Shown here piece by piece: positions 22,930 to 37,318 of a stretch of 64,000 nucleotides of DNA. Positions within the stretch are counted from its first letter, which is position 1. Each line of letters starts with the position of its first letter. The DNA comes from Apostichopus californicus. Its lineage: Eukaryota; Echinodermata; Holothuroidea; Aspidochirotida; Stichopodidae. The stretch is taken from positions 23,635-87,634 of the forward strand of contig JAIPMN010000755.1 of assembly GCA_020650975.1 (NCBI GenBank), given 5' to 3'. A program made the translations under genes and the position numbers. The notes under the pieces were generated by a model. That model was not told where the DNA came from and searched no databases. It saw only the letters and a list, made by a program, of their open reading frames with translations.

Positions 22930-25414
22930 TTTGATTGTGTTCCAGAGGCTGTATATTGGTTGAATTAAAAATTACATGGCAATTCAAATGTCATTTAGTC
23001 TGAGTTGACAATTATTTTCCTGCAACAGTTTTGGGAGCGCCAGTCTCTTCTCGGCGGTTCTTCTTTGGCGTACACATCGTTGCGCATTTGATTAGCTGTA
23101 AATATGTACTGTGCACTATATCAATTACCATGTCGTTTCAACCCATATCCGTCAGAAGGTCTAGCGTATGTTACATAGTTTTCAACTAGTATACGAAGGG
23201 TTGAGAATGATAATCGAATATGATTGGCTCATTGCAATAACCAAAATAGGGTACTTAACAGCTATAGTTCACCTTTATAGGACAAAAACTTGCAATTGAA
23301 CTATAAAATATGTAATTTAAAAATCAGATATGGATATGTAAAGAATTTAAAAATACTTTTACTACAGAATTTAACATTTTCTGCTAATTTATTACCAAAT
23401 AAAACGAAATCTGATGAATATCAGTTAACCAATCAACGATCTCGTATTTGGACAAACATCTAGAACTGAGATAAGATGGTCGTGTAGGTGAATTATTTCT
23501 AGCGTTGGACATGGCTTAGAAGAAGTGAACAATTGATTCATATGTGTGGGGAATAGGCTCAACTGGTGTTATTAAGCCGATACCAAGAAAATAATGAAGT
23601 TTTTACAGCTCTGGTTGGGTGAATACCAATTTCTATGGTGCATACCAACTGCACAATGGAACGCCGTTTGGTCCTACCATATTTTAAATCTTTCTTATTT
23701 TCAACGATGGCATTTACATTTGTTGTCGTCTTGCGTAGTAGGTTTTCAGTTTAGACACATCCCGATCTTCGACATAAACATATGGGGGGGGGGGGTATTT
23801 GAGGTCTTAGGCCTCCGGGTCCCCACTGGCTCAGCCACTGATTTAAAGTACAAACAAAGTCGGTCATAGTTATTCCCGACGCAACAGAACTACTACATAG
23901 GCATACAGTCAGATTGATTTTCGATTACTTCCAATAATCCGGCTTCTATAGTTGTTGACTGTTCAGTGGCTGTTATAATTTCTCGTCCTTCTTTGCCCCT
24001 ACATAATGCACGTAACTATAATGCAGAGAGCGACCTGACCCCCCCCCCCCCCCGTGCAGACTATTTCCCACCCACCCGGCCTAAGCCAATATCATGTGTA
24101 AAATAGCTACAAGATACGAGTATTTTGTCCCTCCTTAAAGGTATGTTGTATTGGCTCCATATATGTGCTAGATATTCAAAGATGTTCACCTTTGGTCAAA
24201 ATTCTTAAACCTTGTGTGTTCCTTAAATATGTCTGAGAACAATTTCGAGAGTAGGTCACAGACGGACCTCCAGGAAAGTACTTTTTGAAAACTTCTAGCA
24301 ATTATAGCGAGCTATTATTTGGGGACTATACTGACTATCTTTAACAGCTGAAGGCAGAACGTGTAAGATAATCACGAAATTTATGAATACAACAAGTTAA
24401 TTGACCCTCCAAATGTAGATACAATAGCCTATATATAATCCTCAATGTCACATTATTTTTACATAAATTTATGAAAAAATCGCGCTGGATTGAACTAACA
24501 ATTTTTTATAACAAGAAGTTGTCTTTTAACTTATATACCACCTCGAGCAGAGAGTGAGACACGGAGTAGAGGATACACGTTTCAGTCTAAACAACAAGAT
24601 CTTTTCGGTCGTTTTTTTCATTTACTTATTTTTTTTAATTTACAAACCTTTGGGGTTTATCTCTATTTTCGGCGTTTCAGTGCTATAATGTTGGTGCAAT
24701 TTCACGACATTTATCAATTTGTTCCAAATTCCTTACATATATCTATCTATAATGAAATCTTAACATTTTTGAGATGTAGTTTGATATCGTGACTTCAAAA
24801 TTATGATACGAACTACGGGAATTGCTAATTACAGCCCTTTTACAGAGTCCAATCCCCAAAGGCCGGGTATAAATAGCAGTGCTGTTGTAGGTTAGGGCTA
24901 CGGCGATTACGCAATTACGATTACGCGATTATGCAGGCGATTACACACTTACTCGGTATGTTCAGAACTCGGATTCGATTGTCAAAATACTTGCATTTGT
25001 ATTCGATTTGGACGAGTAGTTAGAAACATTATTTATGTTATACGGACGCTATACAATCAGCAGGAAGTCGTATAAATTTGGTCTATGGCTCTATAGGCCT
25101 GTACCCCACATGCAAGGTCGCATATGTAACTTGGTGTATACTACCACGTATGTACATAGAGGCAGAACAGAACAATTAACAGTGCCAGACGGCACGGGTC
25201 AAGGGTCCCATGTTTTATGGGTTTTCGAACATTATGAGACACAAAAATAAAAGGAAAATGGGAGACATTAAATTCGTTAAAGAGATATCTGTTACAGAAT
25301 ATCTTTCAATAAACGAATTTTTAGGGTATGGTAAATTATTCACCAATAGAAAGCTATATATGAATGAGAACTTTATCAAGTGTAATCCACTGCGCATGCA
25401 TCGTATATAGGCTA

Positions 25415-25939
25415 CAGTGGCGTAGCCAAAGGGGTTAAGGGAGGGCACGTGCCCCGGGCGCCGGGATTAGGGGGGCGCTGAAATGGGAGAATGAGAGTAA
25501 AAAAATAAGCACCTTTTAGAAAAACATGACGAAATTGATGTATATGTCGTCAGGCATGAATATTTTCCAGTTACTAATACGAATCTGAACTGAATGTATA
25601 GTTGTTTTAATTAGCAAATTTATAGATTGTGGTATCTTTTCAGTCCATTTCGACCGTTTTCTCTTTTTTTCATATTCTGTTCTGTATTCCAGCTGTAATG
25701 ACTACATGTCACGGAAATTTCTGGTATTTCAGTTCCAAGGGAGTAGTTTTCGAAAGGTGGAAATATCATAGGCGTAGGAGCACAATTTGATTAAGGGGGG
25801 GGGGGGCGCTGTAACGACTTGCCCGAAAAATATAACCAACAATTTTCGCGCGCGACTTATTTTTCTTTCACTACTTGGGGGTGGGGGCGCAATTTTCTAC
25901 TCTTGCACCAGGGCGCCAAAACCTCTAGCGACGCCACTG
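25415..25939. mobile_element. Degenerate MITE with CAGTGGCG termini
   Basis: The left end reads CAGTGGCGTAGCC and the right end, reverse complemented, reads CAGTGGCGTCGCT, giving imperfect inverted termini around 525 bp. It has poly-G tracts inside and no transposase. CAGTGGCG-type ends are common in non-autonomous hAT-like elements. However, no 8-bp target duplication is visible here, so class is uncertain. Confidence 0.55.
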
Positions 25940-26606
25940 AGTATTGATACACACAAATTGACATATGGGCGCCTGTAAGCCAATTAGCTGTATACGGCTC
26001 TGCTGTAAATTTGCTGCCTTGTTTGCCGGTGGACACCCTAGGTAGCGCTACCATATCATCCAGCCGATATATTTCCCATATATAAGTATCCCAGATAAAC
26101 CCCTTCATTAACAGCCCACATCATGGTTTCCATATCTATACAACATGGGTTATCGGGCTAACCCCTGTGGGTCCCGTATGAATCTTGGGTGCAAAATTTA
26201 ATGGGGCCCATATACGGTACATCCCACGTGGGACCCATATCTTGGCCTATATGCATCCCATGCACTATTCGGCTTTCGTAAATTCCATTCACTTCATGTA
26301 TTTCAAATGGTCATGTTTGTATCAACTATCATATCCACAGCATACGTACATATATCTGTTTTCCTTATCAATTTCTATGGTTTTCATACAACTGTGAATG
26401 AGGAAGATATTGCTGTAGTATTACTTACTTATAGCAGATACCAGTTACATGTTGTTGTAGTTTTGATCTATTACGGAAATGGAATATTTATGAGTTACAT
26501 GTTATCCTTTTGTGTGGATCTTGTTTGCAATCCTCCTATGCCTGTCTTGGTGAACGGATAAAGTTTGTCTGCCGAACAATTTCAATGATGCATTGCAAAC
26601 ATTTAT

Positions 26607-26974
26607 GGTAGTGGCTATTGACCCGGCCGCCGGGCCTCTAAGCCCCGATCGCTATTCACCCGGCTGTAGATGGTACCATGGAAGTTGTGCATAGTCCTGG
26701 ATCTCATATAAATTTACTGTGTAGGCCTACGTACGTACGTCAGGAAGGGCAAGCGCATGTGTTCAGTAGGCCGGGCTATTAAAGTCTGCAATTGCCTGCG
26801 CTGCGGATCATCAGCGGCGATCGACCCCCACACAAACAAACGCAATCGCTATTCTCCCGCGCCATTCATTTCGGCAGCCGGGTCGATAAGCCACACTGTT
26901 CGCTATTCACCCGGCGGCCGGGCCGATAAGCTCCGCTCGCTATTCACCCGGCGGCCGGGTCAATAGGCCCCACC
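26607..26974. mobile_element. GC-rich foldback element with 9-bp target-site duplication
   Basis: The left terminus begins GGTAGTGGCTATTGACCCGG. The right terminus, reverse complemented, begins GGTGGGGCCTATTGACCCGG, so the ends are long inverted repeats. AACATTTAT flanks both sides (26598-26606 and 26975-26983). The arms contain repeated CGCTATTCACCCGGC units. No protein is encoded, so it is non-autonomous. It is far more GC-rich than its surroundings. Confidence 0.8.
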
Positions 26975-27554
26975 AACATTTATAATAGGACTGATTTCGC
27001 GGAACTGGTAAAATAAAATAGGCCTGTTCTAGTGGTAGCATAGGTGATACTACTCAGATAAGATTATTATTGATTTATAATACATTAATAGGCTGTGTCA
27101 CACTAACTTACTTGGAATAGCCTTGTCTTTTCGGCTAGCTCTATTTGTATGCTTAATTTTATACCATCTATTCCGTCAGTCATTTCAGTGCTTTTGAAAA
27201 AAATACCCTATACTATGGCCTTTATAGGCAATGAAGGCTCATCAATTATTAGAAGAGAGAGAATTTCATACTTTAGAGTCTTTTTGAATAATGATCCTTT
27301 AGATGTCAGATCAAATTTATGACTGCCAAAGTCTGACAGTTTGCTCTGCAAATCTGTAACGTAGAGAAAATGCACACTGCCTTGATGAAATTTTTTACCA
27401 TTAATGAATATGTTTGAATCAAAACCGGCTTTGCTAAATGAGTCTTTTCATCATTTGTCTGAAGATGTCATTAGTCCATCTCAAGAATTAAAACTTGCTT
27501 TGAATTCAGTTTTCTTCAAACTTTTACACCTTTTTTACTTAATTTTCACAGGTC

Positions 27555-30514
27555 ATGATGACAAAGAAAAGTTCGACAGCTCCATTTGAGATGCCAGATG
27601 ATGTCGTGTATATTCCGTTTAGAGAGGCTACCATTGTGTCCTCGATAATAGTGTCCGGTGGTTTCGTCCTTTGTATATTTCTTGCATTAGTATATCACTT
27701 TGAGCGTACAACTTGGACACATTGTCAGGTAACGTTACAACGTATACTTAGTTGCTATTATGATAACTTAACATTCCAACTCCTTAAAGGATTTTCACAA
27801 GTCTTACTGATCATTATTCTAAAGAAGATTGCAGTTCATCAAACAAAGATACCCAAAACCTTGTTGCTTTCAAGTTTTATCTGCCAAGATGATCATATAT
27901 TTTTTGAACAGCTAGCATAAACTCTACAAAAGTCTTTGAGACCAAAGTTGGAGGTAACAAAATTTTTGACCTCAGATGACCTATTGTCCATTTTTTGTGA
28001 CCGGTGGATAGGATAGTTCTGGAATGATAACATTTATTTCAGAAATTTGTATCAAACACTTTCTAATGCTCTAGATAATCAAACATGACATACAGACATG
28101 AGCTAATTAGATATTTTATAGTAATATTTTACATGTAAACCTATGAATGCACTTCAATCAATGTATTATAAAGTAAGTGATCATGTTTCAATTTTTTTTC
28201 CAGGTTCCCAATTACCTTCCATCGATTAGTGCTGCAATATCTGTACCACCATCTTCATATATATGGAGGCTTGTGGTTGCCTCTTGTGCATCCCAAAGAC
28301 TATGTACTGTTGTTTTTCACCACAAGCATTATTCCAACATCCTTGTCGCAAACTCTTACAACAGAAGACTGTGTAAACTTTGTTTTGGGTCTGAGTTTCT
28401 GGAGAATCTTTGCCTAATTGGTTTAACATGTATTTCATCAACAGAAAACCACGGTAGGTATTGACGTTAGTCATAGTATTTATTTCCTAAGCTTTTAATT
28501 TTTTCCCCAGGCGTCAGAAAATTTCTCTAATTTTCAGAGCTAGCCATTGTCCATAGTCCAAGCCTCCAAGGTAACTTTCATGCATTCCGAGCATGAATTG
28601 GACCGGTGAGTGTCTGGTGTTTTGTGGCGCAGTCTTCGTGCAAGCTACTGAGGTGTGGTCCTAAAAGTTTGCTATCCACTGACCTCACTTACTTTGTCTA
28701 TTCAAGCAAACTTCGTTGAAAATGTTTTTGGCTCTTCTAAACTTGTGTAATTACTGACCACGAAATAGAATTTCATTTCTACCTTGGTTGCCTGTGAGCT
28801 AAATACCACAACTATATGCACACATTAAAGCTGCTTGATTCAGTTGTGTTCTGTTCTGGCTTTCAAGGAATTCATTATGAATTTTAGTTAGGACAGAAAT
28901 GTTTTGATGCCCTCTTAGGTACATGTAGTAAAAGCAGGTCTATTTATTGTTTGTCTGTGAAGCTTAATATTGTAGGAGACTTTTGATAATGTGGAAAACA
29001 GTGTGAATAAAGGATTTTAATTCTTTCACTTTCTTCCCTAAACCTGTTAATCTTTGTTTGGTAATTTATGTATTGATTATTATTCTCTGTCTTATTTCAG
29101 GCTTGCACGCAATGTTCTTCATTGGTTTCCAGCTGTTTGCTGTTATCTTTATGTTTCTCATGTGCATTGTGTATAGAAAGGCCGCAATGTCAGGAGACAC
29201 TCCAAGTCATGACAATTCGGTGAGAAATCAATAAGTTATATTCTTTGTCTGGGATCACATGTTGGAGCAGTTTGCTGATGCCTGTAATAGCCAACCTCTA
29301 GTAGTAAGTTGAACTTGGGGGAATTTAATCCCAATTGGACCACCCACCTCAGTGTTGGATTAGTCTACTGGCTTACTGGTCACAAAAGGGATTAGTTTCA
29401 TATGAGGTGGTGCCCAAATGCGTCACTTGTGTCCAATACCCAGTGATGTTGGTCTAGTCTACTGGCTTACTGGTCACCAAAGGGATTAGTTTCATATGAG
29501 GTGGTGTCCAAATGCATCACTTGTGTCCAATACCCAGTGATGTTGGTTGGATCTCTGAGCCAGCAGCAAGTTATGCCCTGCCAGTCTGTTGCTGTACCTA
29601 TGTAACGTCTAGTCTGTGTCATGAATGGATCAATTAAGCACATGCAAGGGGTATAGCAACATTTAATGTTAAAATATTTATTGTATAATAACTAATGCAC
29701 TGGAGGGTGGTGCTTAAATGTAGTGCTATAAGGTTTGGTGTCAGTTTAACCAAAAGATTCACTGTCACTTGCTATTGCTTTACTATCGTCATTTACTATT
29801 GCATTAATATGTTAATTTACTATTGCTTTATTTGACTTCCCATTCACAGCACACAAAATCACTCAAAAGAAAGTGGTTTTTTTTCATTACAAACGTTGCT
29901 GCTTTCGTGACAGCGATGGTTTTTTATTATCTTCACAATGCATATTGTGGACAAGGCGGTAAGTATGTTGGACTAGTTGCATCGACTAATTACAAGCTGC
30001 CTGTCATGTCAGAATATATGACCAAATTGAATAAAATAGGTATCTCCACAACCTGATCATCCACCACACCCTACCCCCCCCCCCCCACCCCAATCCCTCC
30101 CTCGGTTCCTTTTCAATCCTGCTTACAATAAGAAAGCTTGAAAGAGGAGACTTAATAGTTGACAGGAAAAGAGATCAAAGGCTCTGTCTATCATCTTGTA
30201 GCATTTCTACTCTATGTTGCTAGCCAAAGTAAATTGTTTGAAGTCAAGAGGTAGATTATAATAGAAAATTTATTAGAAGTTTAATTAAGGTGCATGATTA
30301 CCTTTTTACATTTATAATTTTAAGATTCCTTAATTAATAATGTGTATCTTTTTCTTGTTTTGGTGTGCGTTTCTTTCCAACAGTGTATACGATCTTCGCC
30401 TTCCTTGAGTACATTATCGTCCTGAGTAATATTGCATACCATGTATGCGTACACCTTGACTTTAGTGACAGGGAGATCCGATTCGGAGTCAGACAAAGCA
30501 ACAAAAACTCGTAA
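27555..30514 (+). CDS. PGAP2: PGAP2, post-GPI-attachment to proteins factor 2 (5 coding exons)
   Basis: PGAP2 is a multi-pass Golgi membrane protein needed for fatty-acid remodelling of GPI anchors (Frag1/DRAM/Sfk1 family). Coding exons: 27555-27728, 28204-28453, 29101-29219, 29850-29958, 30384-30514. Junction phases agree, giving 260 residues against about 254 in human. Diagnostic blocks are THCQVPNYLPSISAAIS at the exon 1/2 join, ENLCLIGLTCISSTE, KSLKRKWFFFITNVAAF, YLHNAYCGQG and VYTIFAFLEYIIVLSN near the end. Hydrophobic segments begin at about residues 25-47, with several more later. The first coding exon starts just after a CACAG acceptor (27552), so a non-coding 5' exon is expected. The start could be either of two adjacent Met codons. 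The stop overlaps a donor-like GTAAGT. Confidence 0.93.
29361..29548. repeat. Tandem duplication, 2 x 94 bp, in PGAP2 intron 3
   Basis: Two near-identical units begin TAGTCTACTGGCTTACTGGT at 29361 and 29455 and end in CCCAGTGATGTTGG. Only a few substitutions separate them, so duplication is fairly recent. Confidence 0.9.
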
Positions 30515-31262
30515 GTATCAAAGGTCCTCAGAATGGATAAATGTATTCTTTCCTTATATACAGTGCAATAACAAAACATTTCACTATTAAAATGTGCTTT
30601 CATAATGGCTTCACGGTTCTTTCTTTTTCCAAGTTACCTGATGGATATGTTGAGCTTTTTGACAGTTATTAGCAACGATAGGATATTTAGAGTATATATA
30701 GCATATATATAGCTATCACTTTCAATTTTGATTAAGATTATTTCGGGCAATGATTCATGCTTTGAAAAGTCAGAGAAACTTGTTGGCCAAGTTTTACTTT
30801 CAGAGTGATAGAAGGTTCAACAGAGTTGCAACAAATTCAAGGGTGTTTTTATGCTCCCCTGAAAGCACTCAGTGGAAATTGATTTCTTAAAAAATTAAAA
30901 GTCTTGCATCTTTGGCTTGCTGAAGAAAAGTCGTGTTGGAGTTGCATGTTTAGCTTTAAAAATTAGTTTTAAGATCATCCACAATATAAAATGGATTTGA
31001 AACAGAAGTGCTTCATTGTCCATATTTTGGTCTCTTCTGTTTCTTTGAAGGTGGAGATGACTGAGCTCCTGTACAAATTCAAGCGGTTACTCATAAAACT
31101 GAACAGAAATGATGTCAGCTTATATTAGAGAACGATACTTGAGAGGCTCAATGACTAGAGAACTCATTCATCAAGTTAAAGGATGACTTTAAGCGGAAGA
31201 ATTTTAGTGATGATTTGTTAGAGTCCAAGAAGTAAGAAGAAAGTGAGTGCTGGTAGTGTTTC

Positions 31263-31520
31263 TACAGCTGTTTCAGTTTTCAAGTTATTCACCTTTAAAA
31301 TTATGTAAATCTCTGGAATACTTCTTTAAGACTAAACTGATAATGATGTGTGCTGCTCCTCGGTGTAGGCCTTAATGTTGATGTCTATTTTCATCAATTG
31401 TTTATCAATTTATAATAACTCGATCAGAGCAGGTTCTATTAACTTCATATAAACAACGCATTACCGTTGGATGTCATTCAACACTATTTATCCTTGACAA
31501 CTTTGCAATGCATTGTAAAC
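31263..31520. repeat. Dispersed repeat, copy A
   Basis: It shares a colinear block with 54990-55235: TTTTCAAGTTATTCACC, a CTGCTCCT...GTG.AGGC segment, ATATAAACAAC, GGATG.CATTCA.CACT and CCTTGACAA. The copies are clearly diverged. No coding potential is recognised, and boundaries are approximate. Confidence 0.65.
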
Positions 31521-32581
31521 ATAGTCATTTAAAGCCATGAAATTCGTAGGTTTTTCTCATAAATTTATCGTTCAGTTACTTTAACAGATGAAAACAGAGC
31601 TGTTGCAATGTTCATTTCTCAAAAGTAAAAAGTGTTATAGAAATATAACATTGACTGATACTAGTGTTTTTATCGGTGTAGCATATCAAAATTAATGTTG
31701 TTAAGAAAGGCATCCGTGAATGATACTCCCACCTAATCTGGCTTGTATCATTTGGTTTCTGTTGACTGTTGGTTTGGTGGAAAAACAGATAAGCAGGAAA
31801 CTTCACCTGTTCAGATCACGGGCAATCAAATTTTTTTTTAGTAGATATGGAAAGACTAATGATGTTTTGTAAAATGCATGTGTTGCTTTCATTGCCCTTT
31901 TATTGCTATTTGATCTAAAACCAGATTTGTCTTTAAGTTTTGTGAGATGTGTAACTGCTGCAGTATAAACATATGAAAGCTCTAGTGCGCTTTGATAGGT
32001 AGCCATTTATATTTGCGTCATATGTAGAACTTCTGATATACTAAACATATTATGGAAATATTTCATGGCTTTCTTGTACTAAAAAGTTTCTAAAAGAAAA
32101 ATTCTTTAATTTTTTTTACTCTCCTTGTTTAATGTGATGAAGACATATTAATATCTTTTTCCTTGAGCTAGAGAAAGCTCACTTTATTACTTTGAGCCCT
32201 TACCATTAACTTGATTGCATTGATCAATTTATTGATCTATCTGTCAATCAGCTCAAATATATCAGTCATTTTTATCAGTAATATCCTGTGTAATGTTATG
32301 ATAGTTATCACTATACCATGTTAAATGCAGAAAGGCTTTACAGAGATGGAAAACATGCAGAATGATTCCTGAACCACCACTTTCTAGGCCGAGATCTTAT
32401 GGGTCGTTGTCACAAATTGGCAATGTTTAACAATTTATAACATCATTACTTCTAAAATAGCACTGGGCAGATTGACAATTAATTTTGTGTTTGCAGGTTA
32501 CCAGTTATCTTGCCTCTAAATCAGGCCAAGCCAGATTCCACCTGTTGTGTCAAGTAGTCAGACCTGCCAACCCCGATTGCC

Positions 32582-32600
32582 NNNCCCCCCCCCCCCCCCC
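32582..32600. other. Ambiguous bases next to poly-C tract
   Basis: Three N positions precede a long run of C. This is probably an assembly or base-calling uncertainty at a homopolymer rather than biology. Confidence 0.8.
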
Positions 32601-35600
32601 GCATCCTTCCTACTTTTTAAGGTAGTAATTAGCACAACCTTGCATTTAATGCACCATAAGACGTCTAAAATGTTAATATTTTTCTGGGAAGGATGCCTGT
32701 AGACCCCCCTACATGGGAGCTGGCTTCAAAGAAAGGGCCATGCCCCCTGCACTAATAAACTCCTGAATCTGCCCCTGGTACTACTCATTTTAAGAAGAAC
32801 TGATTCATCACTCGAGCTCTTGGTTTAGTATCCTTTATTTTCTTCTTATAGAACTAGAACTATATGTTCCCTAGAGGGTACATCCCAATATATAGGTATC
32901 TACATATTGTCACATTTGGCATTCCAAGGGTTGGAAGTAAAGGTCATTGACATGAGCCTAAATTTTAGCATGCTAAAAGTGCTAGAAGTTTTCAAAAGCA
33001 ACTTCCTAGAGGCTGTGATCCTCCCAATTAGTACCAGCCATTGGGAATTGTTATAAAATAGACATTTGATTATCATAGTATGGAGAACTTGTTTACAGTG
33101 GCAGTAAAATACTGGTTGTAAATGGCGCATTGGGTGACCATTATCTGACTCGCTAGCATATTTGGGAGCAATACTGTTGACTTTTGAAAGTTACTTGCTT
33201 TGACGCACTCAGGTCAAGGAATCAAAATGTTTTAAACTTGATTGTATCACAGAAATTTTGGATTGTTATGCAAAAGTGTAAGGCTATGATGGATAAATAT
33301 GCAATATTTGTTGTTGTTTCTTTCCTTCTCTTCTGAGGTCTAAATATATATGATGCTTTGTTATTCTGACTCGGGCCTCTTCTTAGTTCTTTCAAGCTTA
33401 GATATTTCAAGCTAATGACCATATCAAGAATAGTTATTTTTGTAATCCTTGGAAAATTACTGTTAAGTGTGAACATTTCTATCAGCCTTCAGAATAGACT
33501 AATGTTGAAAAATTCATGTTGTTGTGATTTGTGATAAATGCTCAACATATCCACTATGTACAGAGCAGTAGTAATAATCACCATAGGTTTGCTCATAGTT
33601 AGCTCAGTACTAGTGACTAGAAATGCAAGAGTTTGTTAAGGTTGGTTTCTCCAGACAGTAACTTGAAATTGGGGAACATACTAATATGTAAATCTGTCAA
33701 AAATCACATTTTTTTTTATTCTCTAATGAGTTACGCATTTATTAAATGATGTTAATGTTTTGTTTTATAAATCGTAATAATTCAATCAAAAACATGTTCT
33801 TTTAGCTTGAAAGGGTCATTTATCAAATATTAAGAATGGTATAGTAAACCCGGACTTTTGGCAGTGCTTGTTATTAATGCTCTGTAACGTTACCAAGGTT
33901 ACTGTCTTTTGCCCCAAGTCATCCATTTAAGATTCTACATTCTTAGACATTATTCATTCCAAAACAGATTCTACTTGTTGATGCCAAAAGTCAAGATGAA
34001 TCGTTAGTGTCAGCTTTGTCAGTGTTAGATATCTTATTTATGTTATATGTCTGAAGAAGTAAAAGTATATTTATGAGCTAAAGAAGGAAGATATATGTTA
34101 CTAACTTACTGGTCTCACGTTTCCTCATTTTTCAAGTTGTACAAAGTTTGGGAATTTTAGTATGCCATCCATTCAAACTATCGGTGTTGCAGCAGAGAGA
34201 TTTAAGAACCCAAGGACTGGATATCCTTTGTAGTGAATTAATTCTTTGAGATACTCATCATGATTTGCACCCAACAAATCCTGAATCACTCATACAAATA
34301 CAAGACCCTATGCCACTACTGTCTAATCAATATGGACGTATAATTTGTATTTTGGACATAAACCTAATTACAAATAGCTCTTAACAAAGTTATTATTCTT
34401 GCAGAAAGAAAAGAAAGAGAAAACATGAGAACAGTTGTGGATTTTTATATTCTGCATATGTTTTATATTCTGGACTGCTTTAAGCTAAATCATGTACAAT
34501 ATCATAACATCTAAACAACTTCCATTGCATTTCCATTGAAGTTATATATAACAAAATGTGTTTCAGTTTTACATTGACACATATTATATTAACTCACTGT
34601 ATATTAGTTTCAGACAATTACATTTTGAAGAGTAGAAGCTTAATACCATTTTAAATTGTACTTTCATGTTGTTCCACTGGCAGAAAGTGACAGGACACAT
34701 TTATTACAGGCAGTTTTTATGGTATATCGTGCATGATTCATTAAAATGGTCATGGTAAGAAGCATATTAAATCCGAAGAGCATGCAATATTATCAAACCC
34801 AGGGAGACTCCCTATACTAGACGTCGAGTCTGGTCTTATGAAATTCTGACAGTGTCACACTGAGCTGATTAGAAACTTGCAGTTCAAATTGACTTTTATC
34901 AATTTCATTTGGCAAATTTTATTTGGTTCTTCCATGTGTGTGCTATTCCGTTGCCATGACAGTATGTTTGTTGCTATGCAAAGTTTCTCTTCCCATGGCA
35001 GGTGGGAGGAGTAGGTACTTAACACAGGATGGAAGAGGATAAATGATGACCATTTGCATAGAATCATAATAAGTGTGAGAGAAATCTTAACAGCATCAAC
35101 AAAACTTTCTGTTACCAAGGCAAAGTCCCTAGCTCTATCGATCTATTGTTGCATTGCATTTCATACTAAAGTACTTTCTGAATGGTCACAGACAAACATA
35201 TATTTTTCAGCACATGTAATGTCCAGTCATGAGAGGCCTTATAATGTCAAGTTGTACATACCATAGAAAGATGGAAGAATGATTCCACAATCTGAAACAA
35301 GTGTGCATGTGATAAAGACGAGGTCCTTGAATGGATACATTAAAGAATGACAATGTATAGCATGTAACTCACTCATGCTAACAAATTCTAACATTCACAC
35401 TGAGATAAGACAATCCACAAAAGACCAAAATAGATACTCAAAATGAAAGACTATACCATGCACAGCTTTAAAAGCAATGGACAGGATGTAGAATTAACTT
35501 TTATTTAGTGAATGAAAGTAACATCGAAAAAGCCATAAATTTTCGGAGGAAAAGTTAAACCAATGGAAGCTCGCGATTTAACTCACAATCAAGAGAACCA

Positions 35601-37312
35601 TACACACTCACAAATACACAATGTTTTACTAAGATCACAAGATTTGATAACAAGTTTATCACAGATGTCTTCCATACATAAAAACCAGTAGTTAGGTTAT
35701 TGTCAAATCTCAGTCCATGAACTGAGTGAATTCATACAAACATTCTGCTAAGACTTCAGTGAAAAGCCAATCAAATGTTTCTATGTCAAACACATCAGCT
35801 CAGAATACCGAGAACTTGACTCATGTCGTAGGAAATGTACAGTAGATAAAGTTTGTACAAGCATTTAGACGTGTGTACTGTACAACTTTATGTACACATT
35901 GTGCAAAGGCTATAGAATTTTTACATTTCCAGAGGACTACATAATCGGTGTTTTCTTTTTCTAAGTATAGGAAGCACAACAACAAATTACATCAATAAAC
36001 ATGTTTCAGCTTTGCAACGAGTATTAGTCACACCTCGGTAGCACAAACTGTTATTAAAGGTGGGATTTTTGTGGTGTATGATGGTGAATATGTGATGCAT
36101 TTTATGTACTTCCCAAATAGTGTGACTTTTGAAGAAGCTTATTCACTCAAGATAAATTGAAAACAGCTGCATCACTCTAGGAGATAAGCAATCACTGTAC
36201 AGTCTATGGACATACATGTATAAACGATAAGGTCCATAACTAGGTGTTAGTTCTCTGATGATGTACAAATAGTATGACACACATTAGTAAGATAATTGCT
36301 ACAGTAATCACCCAGCTTATGTTTGCAGAGTGTGAAATTACAATGACTGAGTGAACAGGAAATGATCCAAGAAAGAATATCATGTGATACCAGAGTTTTG
36401 ATTAATATACCTGGTCTTTTCTTTGAAACTGGTATGGGAAAGTGTACAAAATGTGCATTCTGCTGTATACATTTATGACAGAACACATTGCATGGATACA
36501 TTCTACTAGTTACATCTGTTACCCTAGAATCTATTGAGCTGCTCTATAAATTGTCAATGATTTTATCATGACATCTGACAGTTAGATTTCAGTTGCAAAT
36601 TATATTTACCAAGGTTAGTATATAGCCCTTTTACAATAGACTAACATTATAATATACATATCAATATGCATGATGCATCATTTGCATATTCAATATCTTT
36701 GATGTCATTCAGCTGCGGTAATCTTTACCAACTCCTGTAGCATCATATCTGATTAGAAAAGTTTTACTTTTATATTTGCCCTCTTGGACTGAGAACACTT
36801 TCAACCTTATACCGCAATGAGCTAGAAACATTGTTTCCAGAAGCTTACAATATCACCGTCAGTTGCTCAAGAACATGAAGTAAGAATATTTCTTGTACTC
36901 TTTATCACATACTTTACATTTACAATTGCACATTTTCCGCATATTATGTCATGCCATATACAACATTTGGTTATCACTTTATAGAACCCATGCAATAAAG
37001 GGCTGCAAGCACAAAAAACTTCAAGTGTAGGTCTTTTACATTCATAGTAGATGTACAATGTATGCTGGTTACATCACAGCATCCATGCACAGTATAATCT
37101 TCGGTTGTTTCATCATAGCTGACAGTATATATATATAATGTAGGGATATACCTATTATCTATAAAGGCCTGTTACATCACAGCACTCTTGTAATGTAGGT
37201 AGACATGCATATTCAATTTGTTACAAGGTAAATTACTCTTTGCATAAAATGAAATGTTTCCGATTATGCACATCGGTAACTAACACATAGAACAACCACA
37301 AGGAATGACTGA

Positions 37313-37318
37313 TTTATT
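37313..37318 (-). terminator. Candidate poly(A) signal of UCHL3
   Basis: TTTATT on the plus strand reads AATAAA on the minus strand, about 120 nt past the UCHL3 stop codon. The distance is suitable, but the site is unproven. Confidence 0.4.

Larger units (their letters stand above)
22930..27551. other. Intergenic region between PCF11 and PGAP2
   Basis: The left edge should hold the PCF11 promoter and 5' UTR. The right edge precedes the first PGAP2 coding exon, which has a splice acceptor, so at least one non-coding PGAP2 exon should lie upstream. I cannot place it. The interval contains a terminal-inverted-repeat element (25415-25939), a GC-rich foldback element (26607-26974), a poly-G run near 23785 and a poly-C run near 24040. 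No supported coding gene is seen. Confidence 0.55.
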
